NCBI GenBank assembly: GCA_964648365.1
Contig: CAZYLK010000013.1
Coordinates: 1-60,265 of the forward strand
Direction of reading: 5' to 3'
Length of the DNA stretch: 60,265 bases
From: SURF-32 sp964648365
GTDB taxonomy: Bacteria; Planctomycetota; Phycisphaerae; UBA1845
The position numbers were made by a program, and so were the translations under genes. Shown one piece after another: positions 1-6,726 of the stretch (the first letter of the stretch is position 1; every line of letters starts with the position of its first letter). The notes beneath the pieces are model-generated. The model did no database searches. It was not told where the DNA came from and worked only from the letters and a program-made list of their open reading frames with translations.

Positions 1-48
1 GGGAGTAAGGGAGTAAGGGAGTAAGGGAGTAAGGGAGTAAGGGAGTAA
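1..48. repeat. Tandem octamer repeat, six copies of GGGAGTAA
   Basis: Six perfect head-to-tail copies of the 8-bp unit GGGAGTAA open the window, and a seventh decays into GGGAAGAG. The array may extend beyond the window edge. Related copies occur at 133-172, in inverted form at 196-233, and as a degenerate trace near 20764-20800. No gene is seen before 283. Confidence 0.95.
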
Positions 49-147
49 GGGAAGAGCACCATCCATATCTTCATATCCTGTTCGTTCTTCCCTCGCAAGG
101 CGACCGCCGGCCGCAACCAAATCGAGTGGGTCGGGAGTGAGGAAACC

Positions 148-231
148 GGGAGTAAGGGAATCAGGGAAGAGGAGGATATAACTGTGCGGATTTCTTCCCT
201 CACGCCCTTACTCCCTGACTCCCTTACTCCC
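148..231. repeat. Inverted repeat built from the GGGAGTAA family
   Basis: Positions 148-167 and 212-231 are complementary over 19 of 20 bases with a 44-bp loop, so the segment could form a long hairpin. Both arms are made of GGGAGTAA-like units. It lies just beyond the end of the respiratory operon on the minus strand (last stop at 283), where it might affect transcript ending, but there is no T-tract and that role is a guess. Confidence 0.7.
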
Positions 232-282
232 TCTTACGGCCCGTCGCCGCCAGGCCCTCTCAATAGCCGAAGTCGTCAGTCA

Positions 283-936
283 TCATTCCTCTCGTTGGTT
301 CGCCGCGCCGCGATTCGGCAGAATGTCGATCGCGCCCGGCGGGCACAGGTAGGCGCAGACGCCGCAGCCAGTGCAGTGCTGATCGCTGATTCGCGGCCGC
401 CGGGCATCGTCGAACGAAATCGCTTCGCCCTTCAGCGGACATCGCGTGACGCAATAATCGCACGGCTGGCCCTGGGCCTGGTAGCAGGCATCATAGCGGA
501 TTCTGGCCACGCCCATAGTCACGTCGCGGCGGGCGACGGGCAGCAGCGCCCCGGCGCCGCACGCCGCGATGCAAGGCATGTCTTCACACAGGTAGCAGGG
601 TGAATCGGCGGGGATGATCACGGGCGTTCCCGCGTCCTCGCCCCGTTCCGGACCCAACCGACGGATCGACTGGTACGGACAAGCCTCGATACAATCGGTA
701 CATCTGGTGCATGCGGCGCGGAAGGCATCGTCGTCAGCCGGCGCGCCGGGTGGGCGGAGCCAGTCGCGCCGCGGCATCGCGCCGGCGGAACTCGTGCACG
801 CAGCCGCGCTCCCGTGCGCCCCGCGCCCGTCAGAAGCATCATCGCGAGCGCGCCCGCCCGCCGCAACGTCGCCGATCGTCGACGCCAGCCGCCGTCCAAG
901 ACCACGAAAAAAAGCTCTGCGATCAATGACAGTCAC
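283..936 (-). CDS. NapG/NapF-like Tat-exported 4Fe-4S ferredoxin
   Basis: Last gene of the respiratory operon. From a GTG start at 936 the protein has 217 residues and a twin-arginine motif (DRRAFFR) at residues 5-11, placing it in the periplasm. Cysteine clusters CTRCTDCIEACP, CYLCEDMPC, CDYCVTRCP and CTGCGVCAYLCP fit about four [4Fe-4S] clusters, as in NapG/MauM and NapF. Such proteins pass electrons between membrane NapH partners and periplasmic acceptors. The frame is open up to an ATG at 1020, but that extension only translates a dispersed heptamer repeat, so the GTG start, which has AGGA upstream, is preferred. The protein is the third NapG-like member of this operon. Confidence 0.82.
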   Translation of the reverse strand: MTVIDRRAFFRGLGRRLASTIGDVAAGGRARDDASDGRGAHGSAAACTSSAGAMPRRDWLRPPGAPADDDAFRAACTRCTDCIEACPYQSIRRLGPERGEDAGTPVIIPADSPCYLCEDMPCIAACGAGALLPVARRDVTMGVARIRYDACYQAQGQPCDYCVTRCPLKGEAISFDDARRPRISDQHCTGCGVCAYLCPPGAIDILPNRGAANQREE

Positions 937-988
937 AACACGATTCCTGCGATCGAACCACCCTCCGTGGTGACACGCGCTCCAATCT

Positions 989-1024
989 GCATTCGTTATT
1001 CGCCATTCGCCATTCGCCATTTCC
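989..1024. repeat. Degenerate heptamer tandem repeat (ATGGCGA family)
   Basis: On the minus strand this reads as successive 7-bp units of ATGGCGA or ATAACGA type. Very similar stretches occur at 6684-6718 and 56004-56039. It lies between two operon genes and supplies a spurious in-frame ATG (1020) to the downstream ferredoxin gene. Confidence 0.85.
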
Positions 1025-1026
1025 TC

Positions 1027-3330
1027 TCACATCGCCGACGTCCGCATCTCCATCGGTTGCTTGAGCAGCCACAGGCTGAACACGCTGAACGCGATCATCC
1101 CGGCCAGCATGGGCAACTGGCTGCGCAGCGCCGCCCGACTGGAGCCGAAGAGGCGCAGCGACGTGCGGTGTGCGACCCACAGGCTGTACACATGCCCTAC
1201 CAATACCAGCAGCACCTGGACGATCCACAGTTTTTCCAGCGAAATCAGCGGCGGAATGGTCCAGCTCGCCGTCCCGAGGAGGTTCCACCCCCAGCCGAAC
1301 GGGTCCGAGATCATCGCGATGACCTTGGGGCCCTCCATCAGCAGATGTTCGGCGTTGTGGGCGACGTGGTAGAACAGGGCGATGGGCAGCAGGGCGTAGG
1401 CGTAGCGGATGAAGTAGTCGCGGTATGAGGGTATGCGCGCCGATGTTGATGTTGCGGAAGTAGGCGAAGTCGAACGGCCGAAGAAACCCCGCCATGAATA
1501 GCGGGCCTCAGATTCCGCCCGCCATAAATGGCGGGGCTCAGAGCCGAGACGCCGGGACAATGCCACCAGCGCAGCATAGATGGCGATCGGCAGCAGCATC
1601 AGGGCGGCCATGCCGATGCTGAAACCGAGCACCCGGCCGACCCCCGTTGCGCCGCGGATGCCGTCGATGAGCTGTTGCCAGACCGGCGTCATAGTCAGGC
1701 CGTGAAAACCGGTGATCGCCAGCATCAGAAGGGCCAGGTACGCCTCATCGCTGCGCGGTTTTCCTTCCAGTTCCAGGTCGCTGCCCCACGGCCGCAGGTT
1801 GACCGCCAGGTTGTCGTGCGGGCAGGCCTGCACACATTCCATGCACTGGATGCAATAGGTGTTAGCCCTTAGCCCGCCCGGATAGAGATAGGTCGGGCAG
1901 CCGTAAGCGCTCTCGCTGCCGGTGACGCACTCTTTCGTGCGACAGGATCGGCACACGCCCGCGTCCTTCGAGCGGACTTCCGTCCCGGCGAACAACGCAT
2001 AAAGCCCGCTGACCCGCCCGACCAGGCAACCGTATCGGCAGAAACTCTTGCGATCGAACAGCAGCGCCGAGACCATCGCCATCAGCAGCATCGCGATCGC
2101 CAGGTACGCGGTGATCCGCGGCTTCATGGTCACGCCGAAGCCGAGTTCGATCCACGTCAGTCCTACGAACAGGATGGTGGCGATCCAGATGTTGCGCACC
2201 ACGCGAGGCCATTTCATCCGCAGCGAAAGCCCCTCGTCGGTCATTCTCACCAGCGAGAGTTTCTCCGTCCAGCCGGCGATCGCATCCCAGGGACATACGT
2301 AACACCAAGCCTTGCCGGCGAACATGATCAAGACGATCAGCATGCCCCACCAGACGGTCCAGGTCAGAATCGGCGCGATGTTGAGGGCGGGGTTCTGATT
2401 GCCGAACAGCCCGGCCGCGATGATCATCACGAACAAGGCAACCACCATCGCCTGCAATACAAACCGAAACACGCGCGATCGCAGACAGACCCGGATCCAG
2501 CCGACCGACAGCAGGTCGAATCGATCCGTGTGGCACGGGCTTTCAATCGGTGATCCGATGTGGCACCGGTTTGTAACCGGTGATCCGGTGTGGCACCGGT
2601 TTTCAACCGGTGTCTTCACCGGGGTGAAAGCATCAACCCGGAGTTTAACAAGGTCCATCGCAGCGTGATGCCGGCCACTCGCCTGTGTACTCAACGACGG
2701 CACGACGCCGATCCCCAATCGAACCCACCTCCGCAATGGAGACTCCGCGCGGGCTGAAGCCCGCGGCTCGCGGGCGGCGCTTGTCAGCGGCTGATCGACG
2801 TGCCCACCGGGACCGCGGCGCCCGAAGAAGTCGAACACGCCGAACGAGAGCACCATCACGAGTGCGATCGAGGCGTAGTAGAGCCACGATGGAATACCCC
2901 ACATGGTATGCATGAAGTACGCGGCCGGGTCGAGCTTGAACTCGGCCCGATGCTCCTCGCTGCAGAGTCGGTACGTCCTGTCCAGGTACGTCGCCGGAAA
3001 ACCGGTACGATCATTGAGCGGCACACTGCAGACGATGCACTTCTCGGTCAGGTAGTGTTCCGGATCAGCCGTGAAGGCCGCCAGACACTGTGCTGTGCAG
3101 AAATGGTAGACCTGCCCTTCATGTTTCGTGTCGTAGTTCCAGGCAGGGTTCACCTCCATGTGACAGACCACGTCGATCGTTCCGTGCGGCTTGCGGCTGG
3201 TGCCCGCGCGTGGTGCCGGCATGTCGCCGACATCGGGAACATCATTGCCCCCACCCAGGTTCGACGCCACGACGATGCCCACGACAATCGCCAGCATCAT
3301 GTACGGAAAAAGCAACCGAACGCGCTTCAC
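1027..3330 (-). CDS. YHS-domain/NapH-like membrane 4Fe-4S protein
   Basis: A 767-residue membrane protein. Residues 1-25 form an N-terminal membrane anchor. Two YHS/TRASH-type metal-binding modules follow (cysteines at 56-101 and 99-123), then a membrane span (about 148-165) and a long linker. The core (about 285-560) is NapH/CcoG-like, with CYVCPWD, CRYGC, CRSC and CIQCMECVQACP clusters. More membrane helices follow to the C-terminus. NapH proteins take electrons from quinol and pass them to NapG-type ferredoxins. The linker (residues 187-270) and a loop at about 596-617 are translated from palindromic repeat units, all in frame. The gene overlaps the preceding NapH gene by 4 bp. Fusion of YHS to NapH is unusual; the YHS part could sense or bind a metal such as copper, but that is inference. 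Confidence 0.8.
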   Translation of the reverse strand: MKRVRLLFPYMMLAIVVGIVVASNLGGGNDVPDVGDMPAPRAGTSRKPHGTIDVVCHMEVNPAWNYDTKHEGQVYHFCTAQCLAAFTADPEHYLTEKCIVCSVPLNDRTGFPATYLDRTYRLCSEEHRAEFKLDPAAYFMHTMWGIPSWLYYASIALVMVLSFGVFDFFGRRGPGGHVDQPLTSAAREPRASARAESPLRRWVRLGIGVVPSLSTQASGRHHAAMDLVKLRVDAFTPVKTPVENRCHTGSPVTNRCHIGSPIESPCHTDRFDLLSVGWIRVCLRSRVFRFVLQAMVVALFVMIIAAGLFGNQNPALNIAPILTWTVWWGMLIVLIMFAGKAWCYVCPWDAIAGWTEKLSLVRMTDEGLSLRMKWPRVVRNIWIATILFVGLTWIELGFGVTMKPRITAYLAIAMLLMAMVSALLFDRKSFCRYGCLVGRVSGLYALFAGTEVRSKDAGVCRSCRTKECVTGSESAYGCPTYLYPGGLRANTYCIQCMECVQACPHDNLAVNLRPWGSDLELEGKPRSDEAYLALLMLAITGFHGLTMTPVWQQLIDGIRGATGVGRVLGFSIGMAALMLLPIAIYAALVALSRRLGSEPRHLWRAESEARYSWRGFFGRSTSPTSATSTSARIPSYRDYFIRYAYALLPIALFYHVAHNAEHLLMEGPKVIAMISDPFGWGWNLLGTASWTIPPLISLEKLWIVQVLLVLVGHVYSLWVAHRTSLRLFGSSRAALRSQLPMLAGMIAFSVFSLWLLKQPMEMRTSAM
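1488..1547. repeat. Palindromic repeat, two 30-bp units inside a coding region
   Basis: Two adjacent 30-bp units, each with an 8-bp palindrome: CCCGCCAT at 1488-1495 against 1498-1505 (one mismatch), and CCCGCCAT at 1518-1525 against ATGGCGGG at 1528-1535 (perfect, 2-bp loop). Each is followed by CTCAGA. They encode two similar decapeptides (residues about 596-617) in the YHS-NapH protein. A related palindrome sits at 12577-12601. Confidence 0.85.
2529..2618. repeat. TGTGGCAC/CCGGTT palindromic repeat, three 30-bp units in a coding region
   Basis: Three direct units start at 2529, 2559 and 2589, with a period of exactly 30 bp. Each begins TGTGGCAC and carries a CACCGGTT...AACCGGTG dyad (diverged in the first unit). 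On the coding strand they give three decapeptides of the form PVxNRCHxGS (residues 241-270 of the YHS-NapH protein). The same family is intergenic at 14306-14385 and 43448-43629. Confidence 0.92.
2748..2771. repeat. GCGAGCC-palindrome repeat inside a coding region
   Basis: Perfect 7-bp arms CGCGGGC (2748-2754) and GCCCGCG (2759-2765) around TGAA, followed by GCTCGC. The reverse complement matches the element at 14944-14968, and a degenerate copy is at 6248-6271. It encodes residues 187-195 of the YHS-NapH linker without breaking the frame. Confidence 0.8.
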
Positions 3331-4865
3331 GAATGCACCTCCACCAGTTCGCGCTGACGCACCGCCCGCCGACTCTTCCGACGCACCGCCCGCACCGCCA
3401 CGAACGCGAACACCGACCCGAACGCACCAACGATCAGCAGCGACGCCGTCGCGCTGGGTTCGCCGGCCACCATCAGGAAAGGTATTACCTCTATCCGACC
3501 CTCGACCGGCATCGACAGTTCAACCACGTACTCGCCGTCAGTCGGAAACGTGACGTAAAACTTGAACTCGTTCTCAAAGGGCGGCCGCGTCGTGGTCGGG
3601 AAAATCACGGTGTTGTCGCCAAAGGTGCTCGTCTGAAGCACGCGCAGCGTGACCGGATCGGCATACGCATGGCCGGTGTTGCGGTCCTTGATGTAAAAAG
3701 CCAGGTTGGCCGGCTCGCCCGGGTTGGGAACGCCCGGGTACGAGGTCAGCAGCACGTCGTACGGGCCGGTCGTGGCCGGGTATTCCAGCGTCGGCCGCTG
3801 GGGGTAATTCTCCTTGTAGGAGTAGTGCGGCAGGCCGAGAATGTGATGCCCGCGAGCCGGCACGGCTGTGACTAAAACCGCCAGCGTCAGCAGCGCGGCG
3901 ACGCGCTTCCCATTCTTTTGACTCGACGAAGTGACCGGCTTCACCGTCGGTCGCCGCAGCCCATCCGGCAAGCCGATTGTGAATACGAGCGCCTCATGAT
4001 TGCAATGCCGCAGACAGACACCACAGTTATCGCATTCGATGGAAGACGACTGTGTGATCGGGTTGATGCCGGCCTCGCAGACGGGGATGCAATCGGCACA
4101 GCCCGTACACAGCTCGCGCTTGAGCCGCACGCGCACCGGCCGCGCCCAGCCAAGCAGGCCGTAGAGCGCTCCGCCCGGACACATCGTGCGACACCACCAG
4201 CGCGGCGAAACGAACAGTTCGAAGGCAACCATCAGGCCGAGTATCACCAGCATCGCCGTCGCGGCCGTGCCGAAGATCCACGCGTGGATCACCCGGCTCA
4301 GGACGGCAGGGGGATAGATCAGCGCGAAGATCGGCGTGCAGGCAGCCGCCGCCAGCGCCAACCCGACGGCAAGGAATACGTACTTGTTACGATGCGAGAA
4401 TGGCACCTCGCCTGACTTGATCTCGGCCAGGCGCAACAGCCTTCGGAGCTTTCCGCTGATCTCGAAGAGCAGATACGCGGGGCAGATCCAACTGCAGAAC
4501 ACGCGGCCCAGCAGCAGGGTGACGATGACTGGGATCACGATCGACGCCAGCAGCGGCCAGTGAACGTGCTTGGATGCCGCCAGCATCTCCGCGGCCGCCA
4601 GCGGATCGGTCAGGCTCACGCCGAACAGCCGCATCGACCAGAGCGTTCCTTTGTTTCCATCGAGCAGGGCCTGCGGGTTGTCGAGTGAGTCCACCCAGGG
4701 ATGAATTGCCTGCGCGATGATCTCGCCCCGCAACCCGGCCATGAGTTGAGGATCGTCAACGACGCGCGCCGATCGGTAGTGTGCGTACAGGCTCAACAGA
4801 GCGATCTCGCACACGAGCAGAATCACGCCAAGCTGCACGCATCGGCGGATGATCTGGAGCTTCAT
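3327..4865 (-). CDS. NapH-like membrane ferredoxin with C-terminal YtkA-like domain
   Basis: 512 residues from the ATG at 4865, which overlaps the upstream stop codon as ATGA. The NapH-type part spans roughly residues 1-330. It has several membrane helices, CSWICP and CRTMCPGG motifs near the membrane, and two ferredoxin clusters (CTGCADCIPVCE and CDNCGVCLRHCN). A C-terminal region of about 180 residues looks like a periplasmic beta-sandwich of the YtkA/FixH kind followed by a final helix (near residues 470-490). NapH oxidises quinol and works with NapG. Here it directly follows two NapG-like genes and overlaps the next NapH-like gene by 4 bp, so the four are probably co-translated. The C-terminal fold assignment is tentative. 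Confidence 0.85.
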   Translation of the reverse strand: MKLQIIRRCVQLGVILLVCEIALLSLYAHYRSARVVDDPQLMAGLRGEIIAQAIHPWVDSLDNPQALLDGNKGTLWSMRLFGVSLTDPLAAAEMLAASKHVHWPLLASIVIPVIVTLLLGRVFCSWICPAYLLFEISGKLRRLLRLAEIKSGEVPFSHRNKYVFLAVGLALAAAACTPIFALIYPPAVLSRVIHAWIFGTAATAMLVILGLMVAFELFVSPRWWCRTMCPGGALYGLLGWARPVRVRLKRELCTGCADCIPVCEAGINPITQSSSIECDNCGVCLRHCNHEALVFTIGLPDGLRRPTVKPVTSSSQKNGKRVAALLTLAVLVTAVPARGHHILGLPHYSYKENYPQRPTLEYPATTGPYDVLLTSYPGVPNPGEPANLAFYIKDRNTGHAYADPVTLRVLQTSTFGDNTVIFPTTTRPPFENEFKFYVTFPTDGEYVVELSMPVEGRIEVIPFLMVAGEPSATASLLIVGAFGSVFAFVAVRAVRRKSRRAVRQRELVEVHS

Positions 4866-5596
4866 GACATCGCTCCTGCAGCAACTGATCCAAACGCGCG
4901 CCGGCGAGTGCGTACAACCCGGATCGCGGGTTCGCCGCGAACCACCGTCCGGCAGATTTCTTCGCACATGCCGCAGCCGACGCAATGTTCGGTGTGAATC
5001 ACCGGGGCCAGGAACGAGCCGGGCAGCAACGTGATCGCGCGATTGCGCAGCGGACAGAACATGAAACACTCGCCGCACGGCCCGCGGCGCTCGGCCGACG
5101 CATCCACCTCCGTCGGCGACTGACCTGTCTGGACCAACAGTTCCTGCTCGTGGCGCAGCCGCTTCGCCTTGAACGAAAGGCATAGATCCTCGTCCAGTTC
5201 GACGCTGCCCATATCCACGTTTTCCGGCTCATCGAATGGCAGCAGCGCCCCGGTCGGACAGGCAGGACCACACAGATTGCACAGCGTGCAGCCTTTTAGC
5301 CGCGGATCAACATAAGGCGTGTGATAAAGTTCGCCGTCGGCTTCGGTGTAGAACTGGATCGCGCCCGGCTCGCAGGCGTCCTGACAGCGATAGCATCGGA
5401 TGCACGCCCCCAGAAACTGCGACTCCGGCAGCGCTCCGGGCGGGCGAAGAAGCCCTGCGAGTTTTTCGTAGGGACGCTTCACGGCCGGGTAGGAGGATAG
5501 TCCAGACCGTTGCAGAAAGTGAACGAACCCACCGATAGCAGCGTAGCCGGCCGCCAGAGCGATCGAGCGCAGCGTGTCGCGGCGGGACCAGCCCAT
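4862..5596 (-). CDS. NapG-like Tat-exported 4Fe-4S ferredoxin
   Basis: 244 residues starting MGWSRRDTLR, with a twin-arginine signal at the very N-terminus followed by a hydrophobic stretch, as in NapG. Four clusters are visible: CIRCYRCQDACE, CTLCNLCGPACP, CGECFMFCP and CVGCGMCEEIC. It should be a periplasmic electron carrier that couples NapH to terminal acceptors. The start ATG shares a base with the upstream stop (TGATG) and the stop overlaps the NapH start (ATGA), indicating translational coupling on both sides. A longer in-frame opening reaches 5761 but lies inside the preceding gene and is rejected. Confidence 0.88.
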   Translation of the reverse strand: MGWSRRDTLRSIALAAGYAAIGGFVHFLQRSGLSSYPAVKRPYEKLAGLLRPPGALPESQFLGACIRCYRCQDACEPGAIQFYTEADGELYHTPYVDPRLKGCTLCNLCGPACPTGALLPFDEPENVDMGSVELDEDLCLSFKAKRLRHEQELLVQTGQSPTEVDASAERRGPCGECFMFCPLRNRAITLLPGSFLAPVIHTEHCVGCGMCEEICRTVVRGEPAIRVVRTRRRAFGSVAAGAMS

Positions 5597-6204
5597 CACG
5601 CCCTCCCCGTCTTCACGCGAATCGCGTGAGGGTAGCGGATGCACGCCCGCTCGCAGCAGCCGCATCCAACGCAGGCTTCCGCGTGAACGGTGGGCCGCTC
5701 CCACCGGCCGATGGTCATCGCCTCGCCGGCCAGCGGACACGCGCGAAAGCACGCGCCGCAACTCCAGTCGTTATATGAATAGCAAAGGTTGAGGTCGATC
5801 TCGGCGATTCCGATGGCGACCCTGGCGCCGATGTCGTCGCGCTCCTTGCGAACCAGTTCCAGCGCGCCGCTGGGGCATACTTCCGTACATTTCAGGTAGT
5901 CGCCGTCCTCGCTGGCGCACAACATGCACGCCGCTTTGCGCGGCTCCATTGTTGGAGTTCCGGCGCCGCCTCCATCGAGCGCGTTCAGCGGAACGAGCGC
6001 GTGATTCGGACACGCGTCCATGCATCTCATGCAGCGGATGCAGGTTGCGAGGAACCGCTCTTCATCGAGCGAACCGGGAGGACGCAGCGGCCGTGGGCGC
6101 GGGGTCGCTTCCGAGCCGGTCAGACCTGCGAGATAGCCGCTTGCCCCTACGGTCAGGCCAACGGCGGCGGACTGTCTAACGAAATCTCTGCGGCTGACGG
6201 ACAT
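5596..6204 (-). CDS. NapG-like Tat-exported 4Fe-4S ferredoxin
   Basis: 202 residues beginning MSVSRRDFVRQ, a clear twin-arginine signal (RR at 5-6) with a hydrophobic region to about residue 28. Cysteine motifs CIRCMRCMDACP, CMLCASEDGDYLKCTEVCP, CGACFRACP and CVGCGCCERAC indicate up to four [4Fe-4S] clusters, the NapG/MauM pattern. GGAAG precedes the ATG at a six-base spacing. It is the first of the NapG-NapG-NapH-NapH run and is coupled to the next gene by TGATG. Having two NapG-like proteins in series suggests a branched or extended periplasmic ferredoxin wire, which is inference. Confidence 0.88.
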   Translation of the reverse strand: MSVSRRDFVRQSAAVGLTVGASGYLAGLTGSEATPRPRPLRPPGSLDEERFLATCIRCMRCMDACPNHALVPLNALDGGGAGTPTMEPRKAACMLCASEDGDYLKCTEVCPSGALELVRKERDDIGARVAIGIAEIDLNLCYSYNDWSCGACFRACPLAGEAMTIGRWERPTVHAEACVGCGCCERACIRYPHAIRVKTGRA

Positions 6205-6247
6205 CGTCTTCTTCCACCAATTCGCCGCGGGCCGAGATGCGCCGCAA

Positions 6248-6271
6248 GCGAGCCACGGGCGTTAACCCGCG
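6248..6271. repeat. Degenerate GCGAGCC-palindrome repeat
   Basis: Starts GCGAGCCACGGGC and ends ACCCGCG, matching the element at 14944-14968 in layout. It lies in the 79-bp gap between the NapG and YCII genes. Confidence 0.55.
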
Positions 6272-6283
6272 CCGTGCTTCAGC

Positions 6284-6580
6284 TCAGGATCCATCGCGTG
6301 TCAGCAACTCCGGTCGCACGTCTGTCAGCACCATCCATTGCCTGAGCGTGTAGGATTCCACACCCTGTGCAATAAGCGGATCAGCCTCCGCGATGGCTCG
6401 CGCTGCGGTCGCATCTTCCGCCTCAATGATCACCATGCCGCCGCGACCATCCTGAAACGGCCCCGCCGCGATCAACACGCCGCGCCGGTGCAGCTCGTCC
6501 ATGTAGGCAACGTGATCCGGCACGACGGCCTGAAACGCGTCAGGCGAGGCGGTCTTTTCCAATGTGATGACGAACTTCAT
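6284..6580 (-). CDS. YCII-domain protein
   Basis: 98 residues that match the small YCII/YciI family fold: an N-terminal beta strand (MKFVITLEK), a central histidine-containing helix (DHVAYMDELHRRGVLIAAGPF) and the segment DGRGGMVIIEAEDATAARAIAEADP before the C-terminal strand. YciI-type proteins are small dimers whose chemistry is mostly unknown. The His in helix 1 and the Asp in the ADP segment are the residues usually conserved, and both are present. It sits within the respiratory operon between napA and the napG-like genes, so it may serve a detoxification or assembly role there, but nothing in the sequence says which. A second YCII domain occurs at 21969-22937. Confidence 0.85.
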   Translation of the reverse strand: MKFVITLEKTASPDAFQAVVPDHVAYMDELHRRGVLIAAGPFQDGRGGMVIIEAEDATAARAIAEADPLIAQGVESYTLRQWMVLTDVRPELLTRDGS

Positions 6581-6683
6581 TATTTATTTCACCGGTTCCG
6601 CACGGCGGTCTGCGGCCGGCCGTCTGCCAATTTGAGAATCATGATCGACACACGCCACTCGACATTCGACCGGTAGCATCCGA

Positions 6684-6718
6684 CATTCGTTATTCGCTAT
6701 TCGCCATTCGCCATTCCC
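6684..6718. repeat. Degenerate heptamer tandem repeat (ATGGCGA family)
   Basis: Minus-strand units of the ATGGCGA/ATAGCGA/ATAACGA kind, same family as 989-1024 and 56004-56039. It fills most of the space between napA and the YCII gene, with a diverged copy just before it (6651-6675). Confidence 0.85.
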
Positions 6719-6726
6719 GCCCCGGG

